The notes under the pieces are model-generated. The model ran no database searches, had not been told where the DNA came from, and worked only from the letters and a program-made list of their open reading frames with translations. From Sipunculus nudus (lineage: Eukaryota; Annelida; Sipuncula; Golfingiida; Sipunculidae), in assembly GCA_026874595.1 (NCBI GenBank), contig CM049315.1, positions 11,098,664 to 11,162,663 of the forward strand: a stretch of DNA of 64,000 nucleotides, given 5' to 3'. Position numbers and translations under genes: made by a program. This document shows, piece by piece, positions 1 through 10,360 of this stretch (position 1 is the first letter of the stretch; every line of letters starts with the position of its first letter).

Positions 1-391
1 AGTAGGTGAAGAGACAGTTTGTAGTATTTGCCCACGGCAGAAGACTTAGAGGCCAGTATGTCAATGTGTCCTTACCTGAAGTAGGTGAAGAGACAGTTTG
101 TAGTATTTGCCCACGGCAGAAGACTTAGAGGCCAGTATGTCAATGTGTCCTTACCTGAAGTACTTGAAGAGACAGATTGTATTATTTGCCCACGGCAGAA
201 GACTTAGAGGCCAGTATGTCAGTGTCTTTGTTGCCTCACCTTAAGTACGTAGATGAAGAGACAGATTTTTAGGATTTGTCCACGGCAGAAGACTTAGATG
301 CCAGTGTGTCTGTGTCTGTGTGGCCTTACCTGAAGTAGGTGAATAGACAGATTTTAGGATTTGCCCACGGTAGAAGACTTAGAGGCCAGTC
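1..391 (-). repeat. 79-bp tandem repeat copying an exon end and its splice donor
   Basis: Copies begin at 1, 80, 159, 244 and 334. The first two are 79 bp and nearly identical, the next two are about 85 and 90 bp, and the last is partial and lies inside the coding exon. Read on the minus strand, each unit holds the last ~57 bases of the CNBD2-like exon plus the start of its intron. Intact GT donors occur at 75/74, 154/153, 239/238 and 329/328. The contexts are CTTCAG|GTAAGG three times and CTTAAG|GTGAGG once. The repeat is probably a local tandem duplication across an exon-intron boundary that has started to diverge. The left edge of the window cuts the array, so its full length is unknown. 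Confidence 0.9.
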
Positions 392-559
392 CTGCAGCAT
401 GTCGACCTGCCGCAGGAAGCGGATGTGCTCCGGTTCCCGGTTCTTCTCGATGTGCATGAAGATGTCGATGAAGTCCTCTCGGCCAACCGCCAGTAGCTCC
501 ACATCGTCCTTACACGTCACAGTCGCCGTCCGCTTCCCACCATGCATCAGGGCTAGCTC
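330..559 (-). CDS. CNBD2: CNBD2-like exon: second half of CNB domain and following linker
   Basis: Exon of 230 nt. The acceptor ACCCAG precedes 559 and the donor GTAAGG follows 330. It starts in phase 0 and ends after two bases of a codon. It opens with ELALMHGGKRTATV, completing the FGELAL phosphate-binding cassette begun in the exon at 1614. The cassette Glu and the Arg before T-A, which contact the ribose and phosphate of cAMP in CNB domains, are both present. The last beta strands (ELLAVGREDF) and a C-helix region follow. The tail resembles the linker towards a second CNB-like region in CNBD2 proteins. The first in-frame stop lies just past the donor, so the exon must be spliced. The downstream exons lie beyond the left edge of the window. 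Confidence 0.88.
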
Positions 560-1613
560 CTGGGTAATGACGTTTTATGTATTAAGGATTAAGTATGGAC
601 TCATATTATAATACGTCAGATCGTTTTATGCATAAGTAGGGCTTATATTAAATATCGACAATGTGGTTGGTTTTATTTTCGCGACTAAATTTTTTAGGAC
701 ACTCCCTTGTTTAATGTTTCTCGAGGGTTTCATTTTCTTATTTTACAGTAAAATGCAGTATAACACTTTAAAATGACTTATTTAAACAATTCCGAACAAG
801 GTAACGTGAATCAAAGGGGAAGTAGACATCCCTATCTATCATCTGTCAACAACAGGTGGCATTTCAAGGGCATTAAAATGCCGGCGAAACATCCTTGTGC
901 TGTTTGTACCATGTGGTAATGTTTCTCTTACTGCTTTGTTGATAGTATATTCTGGATAGAATGTATAATCAATCAGCCTTATCGATCGCTGAATTCCTTC
1001 ATGAAAAAAATTCACTTTTATAAAAAAAAACTTACAAACAATTATTTATATACGCTTATTTATACCATTTTATTAATTTTGTGGAAAACCTTTGATTTTG
1101 ATTAATGAAATGAGAGTAAAATGAACTATAAGTTTGAATGCAGTGCAGACACAAAGTGTATCTGACATGAGAGATTTTGGCGTCAGTCCTCCTCCATTTG
1201 TTATAACTGACAAATCGCCTGCGATGTTAGTATTTCATAATTTTTCCACTGATTGATATAGAAACATAAAAGGTACCCCATTTATCCCATAACATTCTTG
1301 CGAAAGTCACACAGAAAATATGATTTTTTTTTTCGAAGATCATGTGATAACAGAAAAATGTCCAAGTAACTTTCTGTTGTGTAAGTATTTCTGGGATGCA
1401 TTTTGGTGTTCCATATTTAAATCTACAAAATAATATTTTTTCTTTCCAGAGAATTTTCAGCATGCTCCATCGTGCTAAGAATCGCACACCTGAACTAAAG
1501 CACAGCTGAGTACATACGACTATAGAAGGACAAAAGGTTTTTTTTTTTGTGAGTAAAATCATATCCTTCTCCGTCTAAAATCCCTCATCGTATAAGGTTG
1601 CCATATAACTTAC
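560..1613 (-). other. Intron of the CNBD2-like gene
   Basis: AT-rich intron with short A and T runs. The only long open frame, around 1227-1562 on the minus strand, resembles no family I know. I see no mobile element here. Confidence 0.7.
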
Positions 1614-1702
1614 CCCAAAACTGTTGCCTTTACCGAGAAAAGCCACTGTCCGTCCGTACGGCTCACCTGTCTTTGGATCCTTGTCCATCACCGTCACAAC
1701 AG
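1614..1702 (-). CDS. CNBD2: CNBD2-like exon: CNB-domain core beta strands
   Basis: Exon of 89 nt. The acceptor TTCTAG precedes 1702 and the donor GTAAGT follows 1614. It begins with two bases that complete a codon from the exon at 4401 (G plus CT gives Ala) and ends in phase 0. It encodes a beta-hairpin segment ending FLGKGNSFG, the standard run into the phosphate-binding cassette. Joining it to the next exon gives SFG-ELAL, the CNB signature, which confirms both splice sites. The loop DPKTGEPYG before the cassette is longer than in PKA regulatory subunits; long loops here are common in CNBD2-type proteins. Confidence 0.9.
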
Positions 1703-4400
1703 CTAGAATTAATTAAAAAAATGAAGTGGTCAATTATCCCAAATTATACACACACATATGTATCATTGGATAAATTTCAAGCTTGTACTCTCAGAGTAGA
1801 GATTTCTTAGACCAGGCACCGTGTTGATATCTTTTACCTGTTCATATACATACACCTGTCGCAATGGCAACGTAATCATAAGGTGTAATAATGTATGTAA
1901 GATTAAGGAACTTGTTATTGAAGCTAGAAGTACACCTACTTCCTACTCTCCTATTTTCTGTAGAGATTGTATCTAGTTCTAATAACTCGTACTGTCGTCA
2001 GTGATTAACTTAAATGCTCAGATAATACAAACGCATTGTTTGCTGAACTAACATTTTCATGGACTCATTTATACCAGTGCAGTGCGTTTGTCTGATACGT
2101 ATGTAAAATGTATTTGTTTATTTTCTAGCCGATAAAGCTATGCTATTTGGTTATGCCACACAGCAGTTGCTTGGCCCCTAAATTTCATATTTGCAATAAA
2201 TGATATCTTATCTTTATTACTAAACATCTTATCACAAAGTTTTCGATTTGAGAAACTGTGTTACCGTCTTTAGGAAAAAAGGAACTTCTGCAATATTAAT
2301 TTTTAAGATGACAATACGTATTTGGATAGAATTACACAGATACCGGATATGATATGACCCTTTTATGATTCTTTGTTCATGATCATCTTGAATAAAAAAA
2401 ACTTTACAATTATAAGAGTTTCTTGCTTAATACTGGTTTCATTTACATGTATTACAATTCAAATGGTAATTTACAAACAAAACCAATATGTGATCAAATC
2501 TATTATTTTGTTCTTATTTATATGGAAAAAAATCGTCGATTGTTCGGTCATTAATATGGTCGTTCGTCTAAAAAAATGTGAGAATATCTATTTCTTTATT
2601 GAACTGTCTATATGTCAGTTGTTTGTATATCTCATGGTTTAAATTGCAGCAGGACCTCATTGAAAAACAGCATTTGCTGAACTAGCGATCCAGTTGAAAC
2701 TTTTCGTAATAAATGTAATAAATAAATTTCAAGCTTTAAGTTTTTTACATAATTCGGTTAAAATGGTGCGACAATTAAAAACAATTCTTTAGCTCTCACC
2801 TCATAGGTTTTAGCTCTCACTTCCATTCTAATTACAATACTCATTATAATAAAGATATTTTAATCAGCAGTTTGTTAATCCTAGACAGGAATATACAGTA
2901 AGTAAAACATACCGCGAACGATATTGACATAATGTATTGATTCGTATCCATAAATCGGTATGATAATCAAGCCAAGATATTTAAAGTTTAAGTTCACCAC
3001 GGTAATGTTTCTTGATTGTGACCATAAGTTTTAGACAGTAATAATGGTAAACAATAGTGAAGGAATAAATCGGAAAGCTTATAAGAATGGTGGTTTGTAA
3101 TTGGTGATGGGAAGACCAATTATTACAAAGCGAATGATCGAATTGCCGCGTGTTTGATTGGATACCCCACAGGGGCCTTGCCCATGGAAAGTGCAATTGT
3201 TTAAACGACGGCAGGTCCACGGAATCAATGAAGTTCAAGGGTCACGGTTTCAGGGACACTGGGAAATTTAGTTTGTCGATGTAGAATGGCAGATCCCGCC
3301 ACTCGGAATCACTTAAACAAACAGCCATTTCAACAGGAATAGGTATGGATTTCTACCACTTAAAGTGGATCATTAACCCGTCTACCCTTGTATTCAGTGA
3401 TTTTCAATATTCCCTCAACTGCCCGTTATCACATGACTTAGATACACAGAGCGTGCGGGATTCACGTCAGATAATCCATCCACGTCATTTTGCTTTTTTC
3501 TACCCAGTGGCGGATCCGGGGGGGGGGGGCAAGGGGATCCCCCACCCCCTTGTTTTATCCGAAACAACCTTTCTTTATGGTTTCAACTAAACAGTGCGAC
3601 CCTGACCCCCTCCATCCCGGACCAGAGGACCTTTTTAGGTTTTCTTCCGGTCTTCCTGGGTGTGACCCCCCCCCTTTGCACAATCTTATATACGCCCCTG
3701 CTACCAGATACAATAATTGCAGAATGTTGAATTAGATAAAGTCAAAGATCTCCCACGGTTACTCAATATTCTGGTATTAAAACCCTTTTAATTTTTAATC
3801 TGCAACTTTTTTGTTATTTGACAATGCCTGATATAACGTGCCATAACAGACATATATGTATTTATATATGTAACTTTTCCTGAAAGTAATAATACCCTCT
3901 TATTTTCTCATGGAATTAAAGAATCAAGTGGTGCACGTTGGAATTATAATAATGTGAGAAATCGGTCTCGATAAATTTTCGATAATGTTAACATTTTGAT
4001 TGAGAGGAGATACAATCATATCGATAGAAAAAACAATGCATTATTTGCAAGTTTCTTCAGGTTCAAAGTCAAAACAGGTTTCAGACGTAGTGTACAAACT
4101 GTACACACATACTTGTATATCATTAACATACTATTTTTAGAGATTACACCAGAAATACCTATTTTTTCATTGGTGCATGCTTTTTTAACTTTTTTTTATT
4201 TTTTTCAGATGAAATTACATAATGTAGGTCGCTGTCCATATTATGGGTGAAGTATATGATATTATCTTTGCGTGTCTTCTTGCATGTTACGGAACTTACA
4301 CATATATGTCTATATACATGAATATTTATGTGTGTGCCTGTGTTTAAAAGAACGTACCAGCGCAAGGTAAATATATTGTAGCAGAGTGAATATTTCTCAC
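1703..4400 (-). other. Intron of the CNBD2-like gene
   Basis: AT-rich intron holding the MITE at 3505-3700. I saw no further exon in it: the flanking exons already join in phase and give an uninterrupted CNB fold. Confidence 0.65.
3500..3705 (+). mobile_element. G/C-run MITE with 5-bp target duplication
   Basis: A 196-bp element (3505-3700) flanked by the direct repeat CTACC at 3500-3504 and 3701-3705. The left end is CAGTGGCGGATCC followed by a G run; the right end is TACGCCCCTG. No coding sequence is present. The interior (GACC, then TTTTTAGG, then TCTTCCTGGG, then a C run) matches copies at 11862, 56520 and 57950, all in the same orientation. The CAGxGGCG terminus resembles hAT termini, but a 5-bp duplication is shorter than the usual 8 bp for hAT, so I leave the superfamily open. 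Confidence 0.8.
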
Positions 4401-4474
4401 CTGTTCCTGAGATGATAAAATAGAAATTCTCTGCTTTGTGTCCTTGTCGAATGATTATCCTTTTAGACTCAAAA
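4401..4474 (-). CDS. CNBD2: CNBD2-like exon: start of CNB beta barrel
   Basis: Exon of 74 nt. The acceptor TTGCAG precedes 4474 and the donor GTGAGA follows 4401. Its first base completes a His codon from the exon at 5598 and its last base begins an Ala codon finished at 1702. It encodes FESKRIIIRQGHKAENFYFI followed by ISGT. This is the classic first half of a CNB domain: a beta strand with I-R-Q-G, the A-E-N-F-Y turn, and the F-I-I-S-G strand. It fixes the gene's family as cyclic nucleotide-binding. Confidence 0.92.
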
Positions 4475-4591
4475 CTGCAAAAATAAATACAAAATGCTTT
4501 GGAATAAACAATATAAAACAAAACATTAAAAATACAGCTATCAAGCTAAGTTCAGTTTCCTCTTGACATACTAGCCAAACAATGAAGCGCT

Positions 4592-4601
4592 TATATTATA
4601 T

Positions 4602-4648
<47 letters not shown>

Positions 4649-4651
4649 TAT
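4592..4651. repeat. (TA)n microsatellite
   Basis: An imperfect TTATA start runs into an uninterrupted TA dinucleotide tract inside an intron. Confidence 0.95.
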
Positions 4652-5288
4652 TAGATTGAATGGAAATAGTTTCAGGGTATCAATTCTTATATTCAGTTCT
4701 ACTAGGTTGACAGGCAATGACACAAAAATCAAGGAAAGACCTCAAATATAACTCTGTAGTGCCTTCTCACGCAGAAACATGGGTACCCTAATTGTGACTT
4801 ATGTATATTTTCAAAAGATGTTTTGATAACTTTTAAAATAACCTGAAAAGAAATTTCCTAAAAGACCAAGAAAGTTTATTGTTCAAAGTGACAGAAACTT
4901 GAATGGTTTGGTTATCAAGGCTCGTTTTTCGTCACTGCCATGCCCTGCCAAACTAGTATGTTTTGTATGTCAACTTAGATGGTAAATGTTTGTCTGAAAA
5001 GGCTCCTGAAAGCGTGTTATCAAAGAAGATCAAAGTAGTGATAAAGAAACCCCGAGGGTTACAGGCTTGGTACGATAATATGTAAACATTGATTCCCAGA
5101 AGTGAACACCATATGAGGGCAAATGTGAAAGTTTAAATGTCATTTGGCATTTGTAATCATAGAACACGAAAAGCTTAGCGAGAGAATAGTCTTATATAGA
5201 ATGCTAAATCATAAATGTAATGGTAAACAAGTCTAGTTTCTTTTTTGTTTTCATTTTAGAGTTGTGTACATTTTCCAGAATCAAACCT

Positions 5289-5493
5289 GGGACGGATTTA
5301 GATGAAATGCGGAAGGGGCCCCTCTTTTCACCTTAAAAAGCTGGGAAATGGAACAACGTACGCTTAATACCGAAGACAAGTCTTTTCTAGCCGTTTTCTA
5401 CCCTGAATAATAATAATGTTACTAGCAGTCCGGGCCCGCTTCAGCTGTGCCAGGGTGTTGAGCCCCCTCTTTTTATGATCCTGAATCTGTCCC
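5289..5493. mobile_element. Putative 205-bp MITE
   Basis: The ends are GGGACGGATTTAG (5289) and CTGAATCTGTCCC (5481-5493), a 13-bp inverted pair with two mismatches. The subterminal GGGGCCCC and GAGCCCCCTC blocks are also roughly complementary. There is no coding sequence and no clear target duplication. The family is not identified. Confidence 0.5.
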
Positions 5494-5597
5494 GGAAAAC
5501 TAAGATGACAGTGTGACAGTTCTTGGCCTAATTACTTTCCAGATGGGTCATATGGAGCACATGATTTACAAGGTTGATATCAAACCGTTTGACTTAC

Positions 5598-5764
5598 TGT
5601 TCATACCAGCCAACCCCGACCAGGGCCCTCTGCATGTTGATGGGAAACTCCCCGAAGGCGTCAACCGCGTGCTTCAGTGCTACCATCGCAACGTGCAGGT
5701 GGTCGTCTCGTCGGTCACGTGGGTCTTGTTGCAGGATATGTTTTGCTTCGGAGCTTAGGTGATG
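5598..5764 (-). CDS. CNBD2: CNBD2-like exon: helical segment leading into the CNB domain
   Basis: Exon of 167 nt. The acceptor TTACAG precedes 5764 and the donor GTAAGT follows 5598. It starts in phase 0 and ends with two bases (CA) completed by T at 4474. It encodes HHLSSEAKHILQQDPRDR, a mostly helical stretch containing LKHAVDAF, and then MQRALVGVGWYEH at the join. This is the N-terminal helical bundle before the CNB barrel, where the pattern 'SxEAKxIL...R...L......L......F..F' is usual for CNBD2-like proteins. The third codon positions are GC-rich compared with the flanking introns, as expected for real coding sequence. Confidence 0.9.
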
Positions 5765-7043
5765 CTGTAAATAAATAAAACTTCTTAAACACATTAAAAT
5801 ACGAATTGAAAAGTGAGATGATGTTACAACAGCCATCATATCTTGCCAGAAGACTTATATCTGATGTAAAATGAATTCTTTTAATCTTATTTTATGTAAG
5901 ATATGATGTGCCGTATTAAATATTACCTTTATAAATTATTCCTTTATTATTCTTGATACCAAATAGTGTAGAGGCAACTCTTAAAGCAGAGCGTGGAACG
6001 GAGTCCTGTAGAGCACGCCTTGGTTGTGATCCGGAATAGTTGATTTTAATTACAATGTTCATGTTTTTATCATCATTTCGAATAGCAAGGTATATTTATC
6101 GATAAAAACAACCATAAAATAAAAATTGAGGTTGCTGAAATTAAGTTTAATTTATCATCAAACCGTTGAAACAAATATTTTCCAAAATTCACAACAATCA
6201 ACAAGGGAAAAGCTAAATGTATTTTGCACTTTGATTTCGGTGGTGAATTGAACAAGATTTGGAAAATGCATGGTCCTGGTAGTCTCATAGTTGTGTATCT
6301 GACAACTGAGCGTACACTAGGGGGTGCGGTATCAATTCTTGGAGCCACAGTTTTCTGCCATGTACCGGATTTTCACTCGGTATTAAAGTAATGGTGAGAT
6401 TATGAGCATACTGGCAAAAACATATGGCCATGGGTGCTCACAATCGATCTCTCTCTGGCGTGCCAATGTGTTAACACAATGCAGGAGTTGACTTATAAAA
6501 AAACTTTATACATAACTTGTGAAAATAACTAAGAGAAAACTTTACAGCGGATATCTCCAACAATACATTAATCATTTATTTAATGTATTTCTTTATATAC
6601 TTAATTAAGGCCATGGGTTATTTTTCAAAGGATAGGTACATTGCTTGTTGTGGACGCTGTTTACAGACTGACAATGAGGGGAACCGTATGAAAAGATAGA
6701 AATGAAATTTTTGCCGTCTGGATTTTAGGATTTATAATCACGGGGCTATAGGAAGATTCTTTGTTCTCTGCAACCCCTCAGTTATAGAAGTACAAGAAGC
6801 GAGACTTAACTGAATCAGGAAATGTGCATGCATGTGTCTCAAGTTCGATCCTACTGGATTTTATAGTGTGTACATTCTTAAAATATAATATTCATTGTCC
6901 TGAGTTTTCTGCACGATGACGTGTTGTATCCCTGCAGTGAATAAACTAAATTCTCAAAACACTGCCTCATTCATGAATCACATATATCGTAAGAGAGAGG
7001 GAGAGAGAGAGGGGGAGAGAAGAGAGAGAGAGAGAGGACTGAC
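5765..7043 (-). other. Intron of the CNBD2-like gene
   Basis: No recognisable element apart from the GA tract at about 6992-7037, which ends at the splice donor of the exon at 7044. Confidence 0.65.
6992..7037. repeat. (GA)n tract beside a splice donor
   Basis: Imperfect GAGAGG/GAGAGA tract. On the minus strand it is a CT-rich run starting six bases into the intron that follows the exon at 7044-7179. Confidence 0.85.
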
Positions 7044-7179
7044 GTCTTTCGGGGCCTTGAAGATTTCAGGGTCAAAGTCGATGTCGTTGTCACTGCGTTG
7101 CTGTTTGATGTCCTCCTTGATCTCCTCCTGGATCTGAGAGAACGACAGGAATTTGGCCTCGATCTTCTGCTGGTCAGTG
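7044..7179 (-). CDS. CNBD2: CNBD2-like exon: Glu/Lys-rich helix and FDPEIFK motif
   Basis: Exon of 136 nt. The acceptor GAACAG precedes 7179 and the donor GTCAGT follows 7044. Its first base completes a Gly codon from the exon at 7707 (GG plus C), and it ends in phase 0. It encodes a charged helix (QIQEEIKEDIKQQRSDND) followed by IDFDPEIFKAPKD, which joins HHLSSEAKHIL of the next exon. A nearby donor (GTCCTC, four bases further on) would break phase, so GTCAGT is preferred. The order of charged helix, FDP-x-IFK and then the SSEAK helix is what I recall for CNBD2 proteins. Confidence 0.85.
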
Positions 7180-7706
7180 CTGTTCGTAAACAAGGTAAGA
7201 AATGAATAACTGTAGAAACGCCTGAAACCATCATGTAATATAAATATTAAATGACGGACAACCGAACAAAGATGCCATAGTTGGCCTATCGAAATAACGG
7301 CGTATTCTTTATACTTGTTCCAACTTGCGTTGTAAATTAAAGTGTATCTATACGCTAAACATTACATTTGTAGACCATTAATAACCAAGTTTCGCCTTCA
7401 TTAACTGTCATTCAAATGACCAACACAGATTGTCGTTATGGTAAGAAAAGCTTTGTCTGAAAACCTAAAACTTAACGTCTACATATCAGGAAAGATTCAA
7501 ACTGGTAGTGTTGGTTGAACCCATGTAACATTGCTCAATATGTGATAATATGTATGACAAATGTATTGTTATTATGGCATGAAAGAGTTAGTGACCACGC
7601 TAACTATGACGGCTTAATGATACTGAAGAAACTTGATCAAACGTGGATACACACAGATATTCCTCCATTATCAATTTCATAAAAATGTTCATTCATGTAT
7701 TCTTAC
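7180..7706 (-). other. Intron of the CNBD2-like gene
   Basis: Short AT-rich intron; nothing recognised. Confidence 0.65.
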
Positions 7707-7774
7707 CCGCCACTTCGGCTGAACCTTAATAGAAGTCTGACAATCTTGGCTGCCCGACGAAACCGCTCGATCGG
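7707..7774 (-). CDS. CNBD2: CNBD2-like exon: basic helix PIERFRRAAKIVRLLLRFSR
   Basis: Exon of 68 nt. The acceptor TTTCAG precedes 7774 and the donor GTAAGA follows 7707. It starts in phase 0 and ends with GG, completed by C at 7179. It encodes a strongly basic amphipathic helix beginning P-I-E-R-F-R-R-A. An F-R-R-A-type basic helix at this place is characteristic of CNBD2-type proteins. Another minus-strand reading frame here is also open, but it gives no family resemblance and does not join its neighbours. Confidence 0.85.
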
Positions 7775-9721
7775 CTGAAAGTACAGAAAATTAAAGTGAT
7801 GTAGTTCGGAATTAACCAAGAACACACGACAACCTCTTCTAGGATTCCTGTTTGGGAAATAATTATCGAATCACCATTGTATATCACAGTTCGAGAAAAG
7901 AATGTCCGCATGAGTTCAACTGAAAATATAAATATCTTTAGAAAATTGGTATACAGTTTACAAAGGATCTACATTCAATGAGCAGTTCACGAAATTTGCT
8001 ACAAAAATATTCCTGTATTTATCTTACAGTCCGGTTACCAACAATAACTTGACATAAATGAAATTTCAAAAGAAATCTTCGAAAAGATATCAATAAAAAA
8101 CAGACCATTTATTGTAGAGAATGGATTTACACCGAAAGAGACACAACGTAATTGAACTCTGCTGACAGTGACTAATAACGTAAATAGTAGTATACATATA
8201 AGCTTGAAACTGGCTTTATATGGTAATACTTGAAATAACTTGTAATGTCCAGCAAAAACATTCGACACAAGTGGGTTACTAGATTGAAGCAAACTAGACA
8301 CAGAGGGTTATATATATAATATATATATATATATATATTATAGAGACAGGGACAGATAGTTGTGTCGTCATGTCCCATGACGGTTTCATACAGTGCTTAT
8401 TCTAAACATACATAAAGTTATCAATCAAACGTAAAACAGCCAAATTTTCTTTTTTGGATGTCATTCAGCAATGTCGGTTGGTCTAATCCACGGCGGGACG
8501 CGTGACTGCTGCACCTGGTTTAGCCTGTTCGCCGCGGATTATCGGATTATTCCGTGTCACGAGGAACCAACAGTGAACCCTTGATACCTGTCAAGAGGGA
8601 TTAGGCTGGGACACAGAAACACCTATACGTGAAAGAGCTGTTCATTCCCTTTAATCGCGCTCAGGGTTTCAGAAACTTCGCCCGTAATGGTATGAAATGT
8701 TCTCCGTTCGGATTATGATACAATTAAACGGCGCCAAATCTCTTCCTATTGGCTTGTCCTGCAGGTCTGAGCAATTATTACGACAAATTATGACATTGAG
8801 AACCTTTTATAATTTCAATATCATATTCAGATGTCCTGTTGGTTATAAGGGTTTCCGTAAGGATGTGGAAGGGGCGCGGTGTAAAACACGTTTTTGTTCT
8901 GGATCAGCCCGCATGGCATGTTTTGACCACAAATCGCTATTCATTATGAAACAGATGGTACTCACTGAAGAGCAAATACCTGCTTCCTCCAACGAACTAA
9001 TACCCCTCAAGTATACAAGTTAGCTACCCTGTTTTTCGTATACGTATGTGCACATATATTGATTTGTTAAGCATAAACATGAATGGCATATTATATAAAA
9101 GAGCTTTAAATACAGCTTCATTTTCTTTTAATTTTTATTTGTATTGTTTTAATTGCAATAATAATTTCGAAATATACGAACTGGTCTTAGGAGTGCAACA
9201 TATAAACGAATAATGTTTGAAGTTTCTCCTTATATCTTTCTAATTTATTTATGTATACATAATGTTTATAGGTATCGAGCTAGTTTTACACAATCAAATG
9301 TGGTCCCATCTGATAGTACTACACTGATCAGCCTACTAGTATACTCAAGGAAATAACGATCGAGTTTGATCATCCACCCGGTCGGGTTACTATTTTTCAT
9401 TAAAGTTTTTGTATTTACGTAGCACTTGTTACATTAAAATAATCTACAGCAGTTTGCAAAGTTTTGCTGATAACAGTGACATTTGACATATATTTATATC
9501 CATATGGTATGCGTTTCTACTGCACAGGTATTATTCAGACATGGCAAAACTGGTCCTGATTAATAAGGATTGACATATCTGGCTTTGTAAATTTAGAGTT
9601 TGACATGTCATAAGTGAGGTTATATTAAGTCGAAGCTTATTGATGTAAATAAGCACCCATAAAGCTCTGTTATTCTGAAAATAAACATAAATACATCGAA
9701 AAAAAACGAAAGGAGACAAAC
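7775..9721 (-). other. Intron of the CNBD2-like gene
   Basis: Contains a short (TA)n tract at about 8309-8340. The plus-strand open frame at 8697-9023 has no recognisable similarity, and I treat it as chance. A GC-richer patch at 8480-8600 has no visible element ends. Confidence 0.6.
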
Positions 9722-10360
9722 CTTCCCTTTGAAGACAGGCGTCCAGGTGGACACCGTGATTCCGGGGGTTGAAGAAGAGGTCCTTCTGACAGTGCTTGGT
9801 GCTTGTACACCTCTCTTTGTTGCCGATGTGGTTATAACTTCTCCTTTCCGTGACCTTTGTCGACGCACGGCATTTTTATAAGTAACTAGAACTTTACCGA
9901 TATTAGCAAACAAAGCCCTTCGTTTCTTGTCACGTAGAATATCCCAGCCACTCGGATTTCTTCCCATTTTTAAGTTTCCTTCCTTGTTTGTCTGCCAGTT
10001 GGCGATCTTCTTGTCCGTGCGTGCGTGTGTCAGACTCGGCATGCTGGGGATATCCGTGAAGTCGTAGGAGGAGCTATTCCCGAATAAATCATGTCTAGTC
10101 GTCACGACGCCTTGCGAGGAGATCTTCCCTTCTATTGAGTTTTTTCTGCTCACGGTGTCTTTAATTTTACTGATAACTTCAAACAACGTCTCCCCCTTAG
10201 TCACTTGCCTCTTGCTGTCGGTCCGAGTCAGAGAGGGTTGTTGAGTATTGTCACTTAAGCCCGAGTGTTCGCCCTGTCTGTAGTTATAGAGAAGGGCCCG
10301 CGGTGTGTTTCGATATGCCACTTTGCTCTCCATTATGGCCAACTGTTGCCAATTTACGGC
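9722..10360 (-). CDS. CNBD2: CNBD2-like exon: long, low-complexity N-terminal region
   Basis: Open for more than 210 codons on the minus strand. The donor GTTTGT follows 9722 in phase 0, giving VFKGK|PIERFRR at the join. The protein is rich in Ser, Thr, Arg and Lys and probably disordered. It has a basic stretch around NAVRRQRSRKGE and a short helical segment, FEVISKIKDTVSRK. The 5' boundary is uncertain. AATAAG before 10360 gives phase 0, matching the exon at 14034. Other possible acceptors precede 10342 (CAACAG), 10380 (GGGGAG) and 10385 (GTGAG). The frame has no ATG upstream before a stop, so this is an internal exon. Homology of this part is not claimed. Confidence 0.75.

Larger units (their letters stand above)
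4475..5597 (-). other. Intron of the CNBD2-like gene
   Basis: Contains a (TA)n tract at about 4592-4651 and a small inverted-repeat element at 5289-5493. Otherwise it is unremarkable AT-rich sequence. Confidence 0.65.
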
